A model generated the notes under the pieces. It worked only from the letters and a program-made list of their open reading frames with translations. It had not been told where the DNA came from and did not search any database. Both the position numbers and the translations under genes were made by a program. A DNA stretch of 64,000 bases. It comes from Sphingomonas bisphenolicum (GTDB lineage: Bacteria > Pseudomonadota > Alphaproteobacteria > Sphingomonadales > Sphingomonadaceae). The stretch lies in contig NZ_AP018817.1 of assembly GCF_024349785.1 (NCBI RefSeq), positions 1,705,501 to 1,769,500 on the forward strand, written 5' to 3'. Shown here in pieces: positions 1 to 8,526 of the stretch. Numbering within the stretch: position 1 is the stretch's first letter; each line of letters opens with the position of its first letter.

Positions 1-993
1 ATCCTGCCCTGGCTGCTGCTGGCGCTCGGCCTGGTCGCGCCTTTCGCGCTGTCGGGCTATGATCTCAACCTGCTCGCCCGCTTCATGGCGATGGGCATAT
101 TGGCGCTCGGCCTCGTCCTCATCTGGGGTCATGGCGGGATATTGAGTTTGGGGCAGGGGGTGTTCTTTGGCCTGGGTGGCTACGCCATCGCCCTGCACAT
201 GAAGCTGGCGGATCTGCCGTCGGGCGAAATTCCCGATTTCATGGTCTGGAGCGGCCGGGACGGCTTGCCCTTCTGGTGGACGCCCTTTGCCAGCCCCGCC
301 TTCACCATCGCCGCGATCCTGATCGTGCCGGCGCTCGTGGGTGCGCTCTTTTCCTGGGCCGTTTTCCACCGGCGGGTCGGCGGCACCTATTTCGCGCTCA
401 TCACCCAGGCGCTGGCGCTCGCCTTCGCCACCCTCATCATCAGCCGTCAGGATGTGACCGGCGGGTTCAACGGCCTGACGGACTTCTACTCGGTGTTTGG
501 CTTCGGCCTGTCCAGTCCGGGCACCGGATCGGGCCTTTATTGGGTGACGCTGGCGGTTCTGTGCGTCGCCTTCGTGGCGCTCCGCTGGTTGCTGTCTTCG
601 CGCTTCGGCATATTGCTGCGCGCCGCGCGCGATGGCGAAAACCGGGTGCGCTTCCTCGGCTACAGCCCCACGCCGTTCAAGGTTGTCGCCTTCGCCATCG
701 CGGCGATGCTGGCGGGGGTCGGCGGCGCGCTCTTCACGCTCCATGCCGGGGTCGTGTCGCCCGCCTTGATCGGCGTCGTCCCATCGATCGAAATGGTCGT
801 GTGGGTCGCGATCGGCGGCCGCTACAGCCTGGCGGGCGCGATCGTTGGCGCGCTGCTCGTCAACCTGGCGCGCGATGCCGTGTCCAGCGCTTTCCCGGAA
901 CTCTGGCTCTATCTGATGGGTGCGCTCTTCATTTTTGTCGTCACCCTGCTGCCGCGCGGCCTTGCCGGTCTGGTCAAGGGGAAGGCGGCATGA
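1..993 (+). CDS. urtC: Urea ABC transporter permease UrtC (5' truncated by window edge)
   Basis: This is an inner-membrane permease of a urea/branched-chain-type ABC importer. The reading frame is open from base 1, so the true start lies upstream; 330 codons are visible against roughly 360-380 for the family. Hydrophobic segments run through the whole protein. UrtC-like stretches include GGYAIALHMK, TGGFNGLTDF and RAARDGENRVRFLGY. The stop overlaps the urtD start (ATGA at 990-993), which shows translational coupling with the two ATPase genes. urtA and urtB would be expected just upstream. The generic branched-chain amino-acid permease LivM is the alternative, but the UrtC motifs and the paired ATPases favour urea. 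Confidence 0.9.
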   Translation: MLPWLLLALGLVAPFALSGYDLNLLARFMAMGILALGLVLIWGHGGILSLGQGVFFGLGGYAIALHMKLADLPSGEIPDFMVWSGRDGLPFWWTPFASPAFTIAAILIVPALVGALFSWAVFHRRVGGTYFALITQALALAFATLIISRQDVTGGFNGLTDFYSVFGFGLSSPGTGSGLYWVTLAVLCVAFVALRWLLSSRFGILLRAARDGENRVRFLGYSPTPFKVVAFAIAAMLAGVGGALFTLHAGVVSPALIGVVPSIEMVVWVAIGGRYSLAGAIVGALLVNLARDAVSSAFPELWLYLMGALFIFVVTLLPRGLAGLVKGKAA

Positions 994-1748
994 GCGGGTC
1001 CGCCGTCTCCGACCTGCTGCTCAGCGTCGATGGCGTCACCATCGACTATAGCGGCTTCAAAGCGCTCGACAATTTCAGCATGACGCTCAATCGCGGCGAA
1101 ACTCGGGTGGTGATCGGTCCGAATGGTGCAGGCAAGTCGACTTTGTGCGACACGATCATAGGCCGCGTCCGCCCCAGCAGCGGCCGAATCCTGTTCAAGG
1201 GCGAGGAAATACAGCACCTGCCCGAACAGCAGATCGTGTCGCGCGGCGTCTGCCGCAAATTCCAGGCCCCCGGCGTGCTGCCGACGCTCAGCGTGCGCGA
1301 CAATCTGGCGCTCGCCGCCCGCAACGATCGACGCTGGTGGAAGAGCTTCGGCACCGGTATCCCGGCGGAAGAGAAGCTGGCAGTCGAGGAAGCGCTGGAA
1401 AGCGTAGGCCTCGCCCATCGCGCCGAGGTGGAGGCGGGCACGCTGGCCCATGGCGAGAAGCAATGGCTGGAAATCGCGATGGTGATGGCGACCGGGGCGG
1501 AACTGCTGCTGCTGGACGAGCCGACCGCCGGCATGGGGCCGGCCGAAACCAGCCGCACTGCCGAACTCATCCACGGACTGGGGGGGAGCCGCACCGTGCT
1601 GGTGATCGATCATGACATGAGCTTCGTCGAACAGCTCGCGGCTCCCGTCACCGTCATGCATCAGGGCCGGTTCCTGAAGCAGGGGAGCATCGCCGATGTC
1701 CGCGCCGACCCGGAGGTCGCCGCCGTCTATCTGGGGCACAGCGCATGA
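990..1748 (+). CDS. urtD: Urea ABC transporter ATP-binding protein UrtD
   Basis: This 252-aa cytoplasmic ATPase drives urea import. The Walker A motif GPNGAGKST lies at residues 43-51, and Walker B with the following glutamate is LLLLDEPTAGM. The signature region reads LAHGEKQWLEIAM rather than the canonical LSGGQ, as is usual for UrtD. The GVCRKFQAPGVLPTLSV stretch is also family-like. The ATG overlaps the urtC stop, and the gene ends in a four-base overlap with urtE, so the three genes form one coupled operon. The reading frame stays open far upstream inside urtC; I use the overlapping ATG because the protein then begins where the family does. Confidence 0.93.
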   Translation: MSGSAVSDLLLSVDGVTIDYSGFKALDNFSMTLNRGETRVVIGPNGAGKSTLCDTIIGRVRPSSGRILFKGEEIQHLPEQQIVSRGVCRKFQAPGVLPTLSVRDNLALAARNDRRWWKSFGTGIPAEEKLAVEEALESVGLAHRAEVEAGTLAHGEKQWLEIAMVMATGAELLLLDEPTAGMGPAETSRTAELIHGLGGSRTVLVIDHDMSFVEQLAAPVTVMHQGRFLKQGSIADVRADPEVAAVYLGHSA

Positions 1749-2461
1749 GCGCGCCGCTGATCGAAATCGCTGCCCTGTCGAGCGCCTATGGCCAGAGCCA
1801 GGTGTTGTGGGACGTCGACCTGACTCTCGATCGAGGGCAGGTGATGGCTTTGATCGGTCGCAACGGCGTCGGCAAGACGACGCTGCTGCATGCGATCATG
1901 GGCACGCGCCCGTTGGCGGGGGGTACGATCCGTTTCGACGGGCAGGACATCACGAAGCTGCCCGCGCACAAACGCTCGCGCGCCGGCATCGGTTTCGTGC
2001 CGCAGGGGCGCCATGTCTTCCCGCAACTGACGGTCATGGAAAATCTGGAAGCCGGGCGTTCGGCGCTGGCGGGGCGTGGCGAGGGCGGGGCAAAAGTGCC
2101 GCAGCATATCTTCGACCTTTTTCCCAAACTCTACGATATCCGTACCCGCGCCGCCGGCTTCCTGTCCGGCGGCGAACAGCAGCAATTGGCTATCGGCCGC
2201 GCACTGGCAGGCGAACCCAGCCTGCTCCTGCTCGACGAACCGACCGAGGGCATCCAGCCCAATGTCGTGCAGCAGATCGAGGCCGCGCTCGTCCATGTCC
2301 GCGACGAACTCGGCATGACCATGCTGGTGGTCGAACAATATCTCGACTTCGTCTGGCGCTTCGCCGACCGCTATTGCGCGATGCAGAACGGCCGGATCAT
2401 CCGCCAGGGCAGCGTCGCGGACGAAAGCGCGAGGGATGTCGCGCATCTGGTCCAGATTTAG
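1745..2461 (+). CDS. urtE: Urea ABC transporter ATP-binding protein UrtE
   Basis: This is the second, 238-aa ATPase subunit of the urea importer. Walker A GRNGVGKTT is at residues 38-46, the signature is LSGGEQQQLAIGRAL, and Walker B is LLLLDEPTEGI. The VPQGRHVFPQLTVMENL segment is typical of UrtE/LivF proteins. The start overlaps the urtD stop. No urease genes follow; instead the 3' end overlaps the convergent DUF2147 gene by four bases, so the operon ends here on the + strand. Confidence 0.93.
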   Translation: MSAPLIEIAALSSAYGQSQVLWDVDLTLDRGQVMALIGRNGVGKTTLLHAIMGTRPLAGGTIRFDGQDITKLPAHKRSRAGIGFVPQGRHVFPQLTVMENLEAGRSALAGRGEGGAKVPQHIFDLFPKLYDIRTRAAGFLSGGEQQQLAIGRALAGEPSLLLLDEPTEGIQPNVVQQIEAALVHVRDELGMTMLVVEQYLDFVWRFADRYCAMQNGRIIRQGSVADESARDVAHLVQI

Positions 2462-2880
2462 CGCACCGGCGTCCAGGTCTGGGTCTTGCACAGGAAGGAT
2501 GCGATGCAACCCTGCACCTTCAGCGTGCCGTCACCGTTGCGGGTCAGCTTGGACGTATAGCTTTTGCCGCTTTCGGGATCGTAGATCGTCCCTTTCCATT
2601 GATCGCCGGCATCCTCGAACCCGGTGAGTAGGGCGAGGCCCACCAGCGGCTTTGATCGGAGCGCGGCATCCGGGTTCTTGATGTCGGTCTGCGGGCGGCC
2701 GGGCGTAGGCTTCACGATCTTCTCGATCTTTCCGCACAAATGCCTGCCGCAGGGCGCGATCTGGACGATCGCCTTGCCATCGACGGTCGCCCAGCGGCCG
2801 GTGACCGGTTGGGCGGCCTGCGCGGGCATGGCGGCGAAGGCTGCGCTCAGGGCTGCGGTGGCGAAAAGGGCCAGCTTCAT
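2458..2880 (-). CDS. DUF2147 domain periplasmic protein
   Basis: The predicted 140-aa secreted protein has a Sec signal peptide (MKLALFATAALSAAFAAMPAQA, ending at the AQA site) and a single DUF2147 domain: GRWATVDGKAIVQI near the start, IYDPESGKSYTSKL in the middle and a short C-terminal strand. The molecular function of DUF2147 proteins is not established. I chose the ATG at 2880 because AAGGAG lies eight bases upstream; the GTG at 2889 would sit inside that ribosome-binding site. The gene converges on urtE and shares four bases with it. Confidence 0.8.
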   Translation of the reverse strand: MKLALFATAALSAAFAAMPAQAAQPVTGRWATVDGKAIVQIAPCGRHLCGKIEKIVKPTPGRPQTDIKNPDAALRSKPLVGLALLTGFEDAGDQWKGTIYDPESGKSYTSKLTRNGDGTLKVQGCIASFLCKTQTWTPVR

Positions 2881-2918
2881 GCGATCCACTCCTTGTGTTT
2901 GACGGACAGATAAGCATG

Positions 2919-2959
2919 AAAAAGTCGGCCCGCCACCGCCTTTTTGAGGCGGGGCGGGC
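2919..2959 (-). terminator. Rho-independent terminator of the Tad operon
   Basis: A GC-rich hairpin has arms at 2928-2941 and 2947-2959 around a five-base loop. On the minus strand it is followed by five T residues (2923-2919). It lies about 50 bases downstream of tadC, the last gene of the pilus operon. Confidence 0.75.
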
Positions 2960-3008
2960 GGATCTTTCGGGCGACGTTACGGCAGCGCCAGTCCCGTTCT
3001 CCAATTTT

Positions 3009-3998
3009 TTAGAAGGCGGTGCTGATCGAACAGGCCGCCGGACCCAGAATAACGACGAACAGGGTCGGCAGGATGAACAGAATCAGCGGCACCGTCATGA
3101 TCGCGGGCAGGCGCGCGGCCTTTTCCTCGGCGCGCATCATGCGTTCATGGCGGAACTCGGCAGACAGCACGCGCAGCGCGGAAGCGAGGGGGGTGCCGTA
3201 TTTCTCGGTCTGGATCATGGTCGTGACCACGCCCTTGATCGCGTCCAGCTTCACGCGGGTCGCCAGATTCTCGAACGCCATGCGCCGTTCGGTCAGGAAG
3301 CTCAGCTCGATCGCGGTCAACTGGAACTCGTCGCCCAGCTCGGGATAGGCCTTGCCCAGTTCACGCGACACGCGATTGAACGCGGCATCGACGGTCAGGC
3401 CGGCCTCTGCGCAGATGACCAGCAGGTCGAGTGCGTCGGGCAATCCCTTGCGGATCGCAGCGGCGCGCTTCTGTACCTTATTGTCGATATAAAGGTCGGG
3501 GGCCTTATAGGCGAGCAGCAGCGCCACGGCGAAAGCGAAGAAGCGCTTCATCGGGCCCCATTCGGGTTCGATTCCGACGCCATAGAGCATGATCGCCGCA
3601 AAGCCGCCGATCACGATCGGCATGATCATGCGGCCGAAGATGACGGCGACGGCCCAATCCTTGGACCGGATGCCGGCCTGCGCCAGGCGGATCTGCGCGT
3701 CTTTCAACTGGTCGTCCTGCAAGACCTTCAGGCTCGACAGGAAGGACCGCATATTGTCGGTCGTCTGGTTCTTGCGGACCAGCTTGGCGCGGCGCTTGGC
3801 GGTCGACGCGGTGATGCCCGCCTTCAACTGCTCGCGCCGGTCGTTGAGCGCCTTGACGCGCTTGGCCATGGGATCGCGCACGGTCATGACCGCATAGAGC
3901 GCGAAAAGTATGGCCAAGGTGGCGAGCGCGGCCAGCAGCGTGCCGAAATCGGTCGCTGTCAGGCCAAAGAGCGTGCCGGCTGGGGTCGGAGCGTCCAT
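3009..3998 (-). CDS. tadC: Tad pilus assembly inner-membrane protein TadC (type II secretion F family)
   Basis: This 329-aa integral membrane protein belongs to the GspF/T2SF family. It has an N-terminal membrane segment, paired central segments around the MIMPIVIGGFAAIMLYGVG region, a cytoplasmic helical domain containing the FN(R)VSRELG and IETEKYGTPLASALRVLS-like family stretch, and a C-terminal hydrophobic hairpin. With TadB it is expected to form the inner-membrane platform of a Tad (Flp) pilus. It is the last gene of the minus-strand cpaA-to-tadC operon, 19 bases after tadB, and is followed by a terminator. Confidence 0.88.
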   Translation of the reverse strand: MDAPTPAGTLFGLTATDFGTLLAALATLAILFALYAVMTVRDPMAKRVKALNDRREQLKAGITASTAKRRAKLVRKNQTTDNMRSFLSSLKVLQDDQLKDAQIRLAQAGIRSKDWAVAVIFGRMIMPIVIGGFAAIMLYGVGIEPEWGPMKRFFAFAVALLLAYKAPDLYIDNKVQKRAAAIRKGLPDALDLLVICAEAGLTVDAAFNRVSRELGKAYPELGDEFQLTAIELSFLTERRMAFENLATRVKLDAIKGVVTTMIQTEKYGTPLASALRVLSAEFRHERMMRAEEKAARLPAIMTVPLILFILPTLFVVILGPAACSISTAF

Positions 3999-4017
3999 AA
4001 TCTCTTATCCCTCCCGA

Positions 4018-5016
4018 TCAGATTTCGAAGTTGACCATCTGGGCCATGATGAAGGCGCCGATGCCCATCCAGCACATACCGCCGATGCCGATCACCTGCA
4101 TCGTGCTGAGCCCGAAAATACCCGCCGGATCGGGGGTGAAGAAGGGGGTCATATAGTTGAAATTGATGTAGCAGATCATGCCGAACACCAACGGAGGCAG
4201 TGCACCGATAATGTAGGCGGACGCCTTGGATTCCGATGACATGGCACGTATCTTCAACTTCATCTGCGCGCGCTGACGCAGCACTGTGGCCAGGTTGGAC
4301 AGGGTTTCGGCCAGGTTGCCGCCCGTTTCGCGCTGGATGGCCAGGGTGATGACGAAGAACTGGAATTCCGGCGTGCCCAGGCGGTCGGCGGTTTCCTGCA
4401 ACGCCTGCTCCATGGTCCGGCCGATCTTGATGCGTTCGGTGATCAGCTTGAATTCCTCGCCCACCGGCCCTGGAATTTCGCTCGACACGATGCCGAGCGT
4501 TTCGGCGATGGGCAGGCCCGACCGCAGGCCGCGAGTCAGCAATTCCAGCGCATCGGGAAATTTGGCGTTGAACTTCTGGACGCGCTTGTTGATCAGCCGA
4601 CCTACCCACCAATGGGGCAGGCCAAGCCCTGCGGCGAGGCCGAACATCATGGCGAACAGGAAGGGGAAGCCGCGGACCATCAGCAGCGCAGACAGCAGCA
4701 GGAATATGCCGGCGCTGGCCGTCATATACTGGCTGAGCGTCCACTTCTTGCCGGTCATCTTCAGGCGCTTGGTCAGATTTTCCGGGTTCGGGATCAGCGA
4801 CACCAGCATCTTGGCTTCGACGCCGGTCGCACGATTGGAGATCGCCTTGCGCATCCGCGCTTCCAGCAGGGCTTCGGCCGACTCGCTATGGCGGCCGCGG
4901 ATCATCGCGACGCGCCGTTTGCGCGCCTTGTCCGGCGACGGACCGGCGAACGCGACCACGCCCAGCCCCATCAGGGTCGCGATCAGCACCATTATCAGGA
5001 TGAAATTGCCGTCCAT
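4018..5016 (-). CDS. tadB: Tad pilus assembly inner-membrane protein TadB
   Basis: This 332-aa T2SF-family protein has an N-terminal anchor (GNFILIMVLIATLMGLGVVAF), two central membrane segments and a C-terminal pair. The family stretch RTMEQALQETADRLGTPEF is in the T2SF domain. Together with TadC it would form the platform on which the TadA/CpaF ATPase acts. I start at the ATG at 5016 (MDGNF) rather than the longer frame from 5073, because the extra residues are not family-like and would run into cpaE. Only 53 bases separate it from cpaE; cpaF, which normally lies here, is absent. Confidence 0.88.
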   Translation of the reverse strand: MDGNFILIMVLIATLMGLGVVAFAGPSPDKARKRRVAMIRGRHSESAEALLEARMRKAISNRATGVEAKMLVSLIPNPENLTKRLKMTGKKWTLSQYMTASAGIFLLLSALLMVRGFPFLFAMMFGLAAGLGLPHWWVGRLINKRVQKFNAKFPDALELLTRGLRSGLPIAETLGIVSSEIPGPVGEEFKLITERIKIGRTMEQALQETADRLGTPEFQFFVITLAIQRETGGNLAETLSNLATVLRQRAQMKLKIRAMSSESKASAYIIGALPPLVFGMICYINFNYMTPFFTPDPAGIFGLSTMQVIGIGGMCWMGIGAFIMAQMVNFEI

Positions 5017-5069
5017 CTCGTCGCCTGTCTTGTAGGAAGCGACGCCGCCCCTGGGGGCGGCGTATGCGA

Positions 5070-6362
5070 TCAATTGTCCAGCGCTGCCTTGTCCTTGCGG
5101 CGCGACGGCATCATCGATCGGAAGTCGCCGATCTTGCCGAGCAGGGAATCGCCCTTCTTGCGCGCGCCCTTGGCCACGCCAGCCTCGTCATCGGACTCGG
5201 CGGCGCCCAGCACTTCGTCCAGCAAGCTGGCGCAGGCCGCACCGACCTTGCTGCCCTTGGCAGTCTCGGCCAGCGTCTTGCCCAGTTTCGCCGCCTGCGA
5301 CGCGATGCGCAGGTCGAATGGCACGATCACGTCCACCTTGCGTTCGATCGACTGTTCGAAATCCTTGCGGCTGATCTCAGGCGCGCCGGGATGGACCCGG
5401 TTGGCGACTACCAGCACGCGCGTCTGCGGCGCGTTGGTCTTCAGCCAGGACAGGATGCGAATTGTGTCGCGCGCCGCCGCCAGCGTCAGTTCCGTCACGA
5501 CCAGCGTGACGTTGACGTCGGCCATCAGGTGCGGATGCTGGATCAGCATGTTGCGCGGCAGGTCCATGACGCTGCATTCGAAGGCGAGGCGGAATTCCTC
5601 CAGCAACTGGTAGAAGGCGCCGCCATCGGTCATCATCGGCTGGCTGATCGGCGCTTCTGCCGACAGGATCGCCAGCGTGTCGCTCGCCCGCACCATGGCG
5701 CGTTCGATGAACAGGCCGTCGATGCGGCTTGGGTTTTCGATCGCGTCGGTCAGGCCGCGGCCCGGCTCCAGGTCCATGGCCAGTGCATTGGTGCCGAAAT
5801 GAACGTCGAGGTCGAGCAGCGCAGTCGGGCGCTTCTTCTTTTCCGACAGCATCCAGGCGAGCGAGGTTGCGATGCTGGACGCTCCCACGCCGCCGCGGGT
5901 GCCGATCACGGCCATGGTGGCGTGCGGGCGTTCCGGCGCGGCGTCGCGCGGCGCCATGAACACGGCCTGCGCCTGCGCCAGCGCGTCGCGGAGCTGGTCT
6001 GCGCCGAAGGGCTTGAGCAGATAGTCCTGAATCCCGCTGGCGACGAGGTCGCGATAGAGGCGCACATCGTTCACCTGTCCCGCGGCGATCACCACCGTGC
6101 CGGGTTCGCAGACTTCCGCCAGGCTGTTGATGTCGTTCAGCGGATCCCCGCTTTCGGACATATCGACGAACAGGATCTGCGGCGATGCGGTGATCGACAG
6201 GCTCTGGACCGCGTTGCGCATGCCGCCCTTGTTCACCTTTTCCGGCGCCCAGCCCAATTCGGCCGCGACGGCGCGCAGCATGTCGAAACTATGGTCGTCG
6301 CAGACGAAGGCGTGGAACGGGTCACGCTGCCCACCGCTGCCGGGTTTCCAGGGTGCGTTCAT
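5070..6362 (-). CDS. cpaE: Pilus assembly protein CpaE (TadZ-like ATPase)
   Basis: This 430-aa cytoplasmic protein has an N-terminal pseudo-receiver domain (about residues 15-135, ending near YLLKPFGADQL) and a C-terminal ParA/MinD-type ATPase domain. The deviant Walker A reads GTRGGVGASS, with alanine where the P-loop lysine would be, and is followed by LLDLDVHFG. Such proteins localise the Tad machinery to a cell pole in relatives like Caulobacter. It lies directly after cpaD with one base between them. Confidence 0.9.
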   Translation of the reverse strand: MNAPWKPGSGGQRDPFHAFVCDDHSFDMLRAVAAELGWAPEKVNKGGMRNAVQSLSITASPQILFVDMSESGDPLNDINSLAEVCEPGTVVIAAGQVNDVRLYRDLVASGIQDYLLKPFGADQLRDALAQAQAVFMAPRDAAPERPHATMAVIGTRGGVGASSIATSLAWMLSEKKKRPTALLDLDVHFGTNALAMDLEPGRGLTDAIENPSRIDGLFIERAMVRASDTLAILSAEAPISQPMMTDGGAFYQLLEEFRLAFECSVMDLPRNMLIQHPHLMADVNVTLVVTELTLAAARDTIRILSWLKTNAPQTRVLVVANRVHPGAPEISRKDFEQSIERKVDVIVPFDLRIASQAAKLGKTLAETAKGSKVGAACASLLDEVLGAAESDDEAGVAKGARKKGDSLLGKIGDFRSMMPSRRKDKAALDN

Positions 6363-6363
6363 C

Positions 6364-7026
6364 TTATTGCCCTCCCGCAGTCATTTGCTTGAGGTCGCCC
6401 GCACCGGTCGGGGCCTTGTCGCGATAGGTGGAAATGGCGCGGTTCGACGTTGCCGTGCGCAGGTCGCTGTCGGTGCCCTGGCCGCGGACCAGATCTTCCG
6501 GATTGGCGACCATGGCGGCGAGGTTGCTGTTGACGCCGCAGCCGAAATTGGAGCTGGTGCCGAGATTGGGATCGGTTTCCTGCTTGCCGCTCCAGTCGGG
6601 ACAACCCGGCACGCTGGCGGTGGCGCGACGTACGATCAGGCGTACGCTGCCCGCCGGCGCGGCGCCGGCGACGGCCGAGCTGTCTTCGGCGACCAGCAAG
6701 CCGTGTCGGGCGACGATATCAGCGACGCCATCGCGCATGGTCGGGCTGAAATAGGCGCCGTCGGTGACGATGGCCACCTGGTCACCATAGCCGAGGCCGA
6801 TCGAGCCGAACCAGTCATTGAGGCGGTGGGCTTCATAGGCGGTCAGGCCGCCATCCGACCCGGCCTGCACGTCGAACGTGTAGGCGGCGTAGCTGACGAC
6901 CGGCTGATGGATCGATTCCACGCTGCGGTTGGGCGTGTCGGTGACGCATCCGGCGAGCGGCAGGGCCAGCATGGCCAATGCGCTCAGCGCTTTCATGGAC
7001 AGACGGGTCTGGAGAGGGGAGGTCAT
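6364..7026 (-). CDS. cpaD: Tad pilus lipoprotein CpaD
   Basis: This predicted 220-aa outer-membrane lipoprotein has a signal ending in the lipobox LAGC, followed by a CpaD domain. It is thought to be the pilotin or accessory protein of the CpaC secretin. The sequence has the conserved core around YGDQVAIVTDGAYF and the C-terminal CGVNSNLAAMVANPEDL stretch. GGAAGGA lies about ten bases before the ATG at 7026. An internal methionine ten residues in would also give a good signal, so the start is slightly uncertain. Position between cpaC and cpaE agrees with canonical order. Confidence 0.87.
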   Translation of the reverse strand: MTSPLQTRLSMKALSALAMLALPLAGCVTDTPNRSVESIHQPVVSYAAYTFDVQAGSDGGLTAYEAHRLNDWFGSIGLGYGDQVAIVTDGAYFSPTMRDGVADIVARHGLLVAEDSSAVAGAAPAGSVRLIVRRATASVPGCPDWSGKQETDPNLGTSSNFGCGVNSNLAAMVANPEDLVRGQGTDSDLRTATSNRAISTYRDKAPTGAGDLKQMTAGGQ

Positions 7027-7043
7027 ATTATGTCGTCCTTCCG

Positions 7044-8525
7044 TCAGAAGCTGAAGCCAGGGGCCACGGTGCCGGGCTTGCCCGGCTTTGTGGCGACCGG
7101 GGGCAGGGCGGCTGCGGCTTGCGGGCCGGGTGTCGGCACCGGCGAACCGGGCGCGCGGGTCGGCATATGGCCGCGCGCGCCGCTGACGCCGTCATTACCC
7201 TGTTGCAGGAGCAGGCCCTGTCCTTCGTTGGCGGTGCGGAAGCCGTCCGTAGGCATGTGCACGTCGGACGCATTCATCGGCTTCACCAGATAAGGCGTGA
7301 CGACGATGACCAGTTCGGTTTCCGAACGTTGGAAGGAGCGCGACTTGAACAGGCTGCCCAAGATCGGCAATTCGCCCAATACCGGCACCTTGTTGATGGC
7401 ATTGCCGGTTTCGTTGTTAAGCAGGCCAGCGATCATGAAAGCCTGGCCTGAACCCAGTTCCACCGTTGTTTCGGCGGTGCGGCTCTTCAGCGCGGGGACA
7501 TTGGCGTTGATCGAAAAGTCCAGGCTCGACACGGTCGGGCGGACGCGCAACGAAATGCGGCCGTCGGCCAGCACGGTCGGCGTGAAGGCCAACTGCACGC
7601 CATATTGCTTGAATTCGATGCTGTTGCCCTGCGTGCCGTTGCTGACGGTATAGGGATATTCGCCACCGGCCAGGAAGCTGGCGGTTTCGCCCGACAGGGC
7701 GGTCAGATTGGGCTGGGCCAATGTGGTCGACAAGCCACTCGATTCCGCAAGATCGAGCACGCCGGCGACATCCATGCCCAGCAGGCGAGCGACGCCGCCG
7801 ATGCTGTAGGAGCCATCCGCCGGCTGGGTAAAGTCCCAAAATCCTTCGTCACGGTTGTACGTCGCGAAAGCGCGATTGCCTCCGCCGACGACGCCAAAGG
7901 ACCGACCGGTATCGACACTGTTGAAATTGGTCCCGATCTTGTGGCCCAGATCCTTGCTGACCTCTGAAATCTTGACCTGCAGCATCACCTGCAACGGCGT
8001 CGCCATGCGCAGGCGGCTCACCACGGTCACTTCCTTGCCGACGAAGGCCTGCGTCAGCCGTTCGGCCTCCGCTGCATCCTCCGGTGCCTGGATCGTGCCG
8101 GTCAGGAGGACCATGCCGTTCATCTTGTTGACCGCGATGTTCGCGCCGGGCATCGCCAGGCCGAGCATGTCGTCGATGCTGGTCAGGTTGTTGCCGACGC
8201 GGACCGTTCCCGAAAACAGCACCTTGCCGTTGGGCGCGGTGGCGAAGACCGTGGTTTCGCCCGCCTTTTTCGCGATCAGGTAAAGCTGGTTCTGCGAGCG
8301 GACATGGACATCGACGATATTGGGATCGGCGATCACCACATCCGACATCTTGGCCGACAGGTTGACCACCCGGCTGCCGCCGACCGACATCAGGATCGCA
8401 TTGTCCTGGCTGCTGGAAGGGGCGGCGTTGAGGGCAGTGGTGGGCGCGGCGATCGTGGCGACCGCAAGGCCCAGGGCGATTGCCGGAGCGGCAAGCCGCG
8501 GAGCGCGTTTGTGCAAGCTCTTCAT
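7044..8525 (-). CDS. cpaC: Tad pilus secretin CpaC (RcpA)
   Basis: This 493-aa outer-membrane secretin carries an N-terminal signal peptide, a pilus-formation N-terminal domain (about residues 45-115), a BON-like segment (GMVLLTGTIQAPEDAAEAER) and the C-terminal secretin domain ending near ELVIVVTPYLVKP. The last 50 residues are Pro/Gly/Ala-rich. It would form the outer-membrane channel of the Flp pilus. A strong GGGGGAAG precedes the ATG at 8525, which starts one base after the cpaB stop. Confidence 0.92.
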   Translation of the reverse strand: MKSLHKRAPRLAAPAIALGLAVATIAAPTTALNAAPSSSQDNAILMSVGGSRVVNLSAKMSDVVIADPNIVDVHVRSQNQLYLIAKKAGETTVFATAPNGKVLFSGTVRVGNNLTSIDDMLGLAMPGANIAVNKMNGMVLLTGTIQAPEDAAEAERLTQAFVGKEVTVVSRLRMATPLQVMLQVKISEVSKDLGHKIGTNFNSVDTGRSFGVVGGGNRAFATYNRDEGFWDFTQPADGSYSIGGVARLLGMDVAGVLDLAESSGLSTTLAQPNLTALSGETASFLAGGEYPYTVSNGTQGNSIEFKQYGVQLAFTPTVLADGRISLRVRPTVSSLDFSINANVPALKSRTAETTVELGSGQAFMIAGLLNNETGNAINKVPVLGELPILGSLFKSRSFQRSETELVIVVTPYLVKPMNASDVHMPTDGFRTANEGQGLLLQQGNDGVSGARGHMPTRAPGSPVPTPGPQAAAALPPVATKPGKPGTVAPGFSF

Positions 8526-8526
8526 C

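Noticed and set aside
276..989. Long frame fused to the front of urtD
   Set aside because: It is the out-of-frame shadow of urtC; UrtD homology begins at the ATG at 990.
2895..4034. 379-codon + strand frame rich in His/Gln/Asp
   Set aside because: It is the complement of tadC in a GC-rich genome; composition and lack of family features mark it as a shadow.
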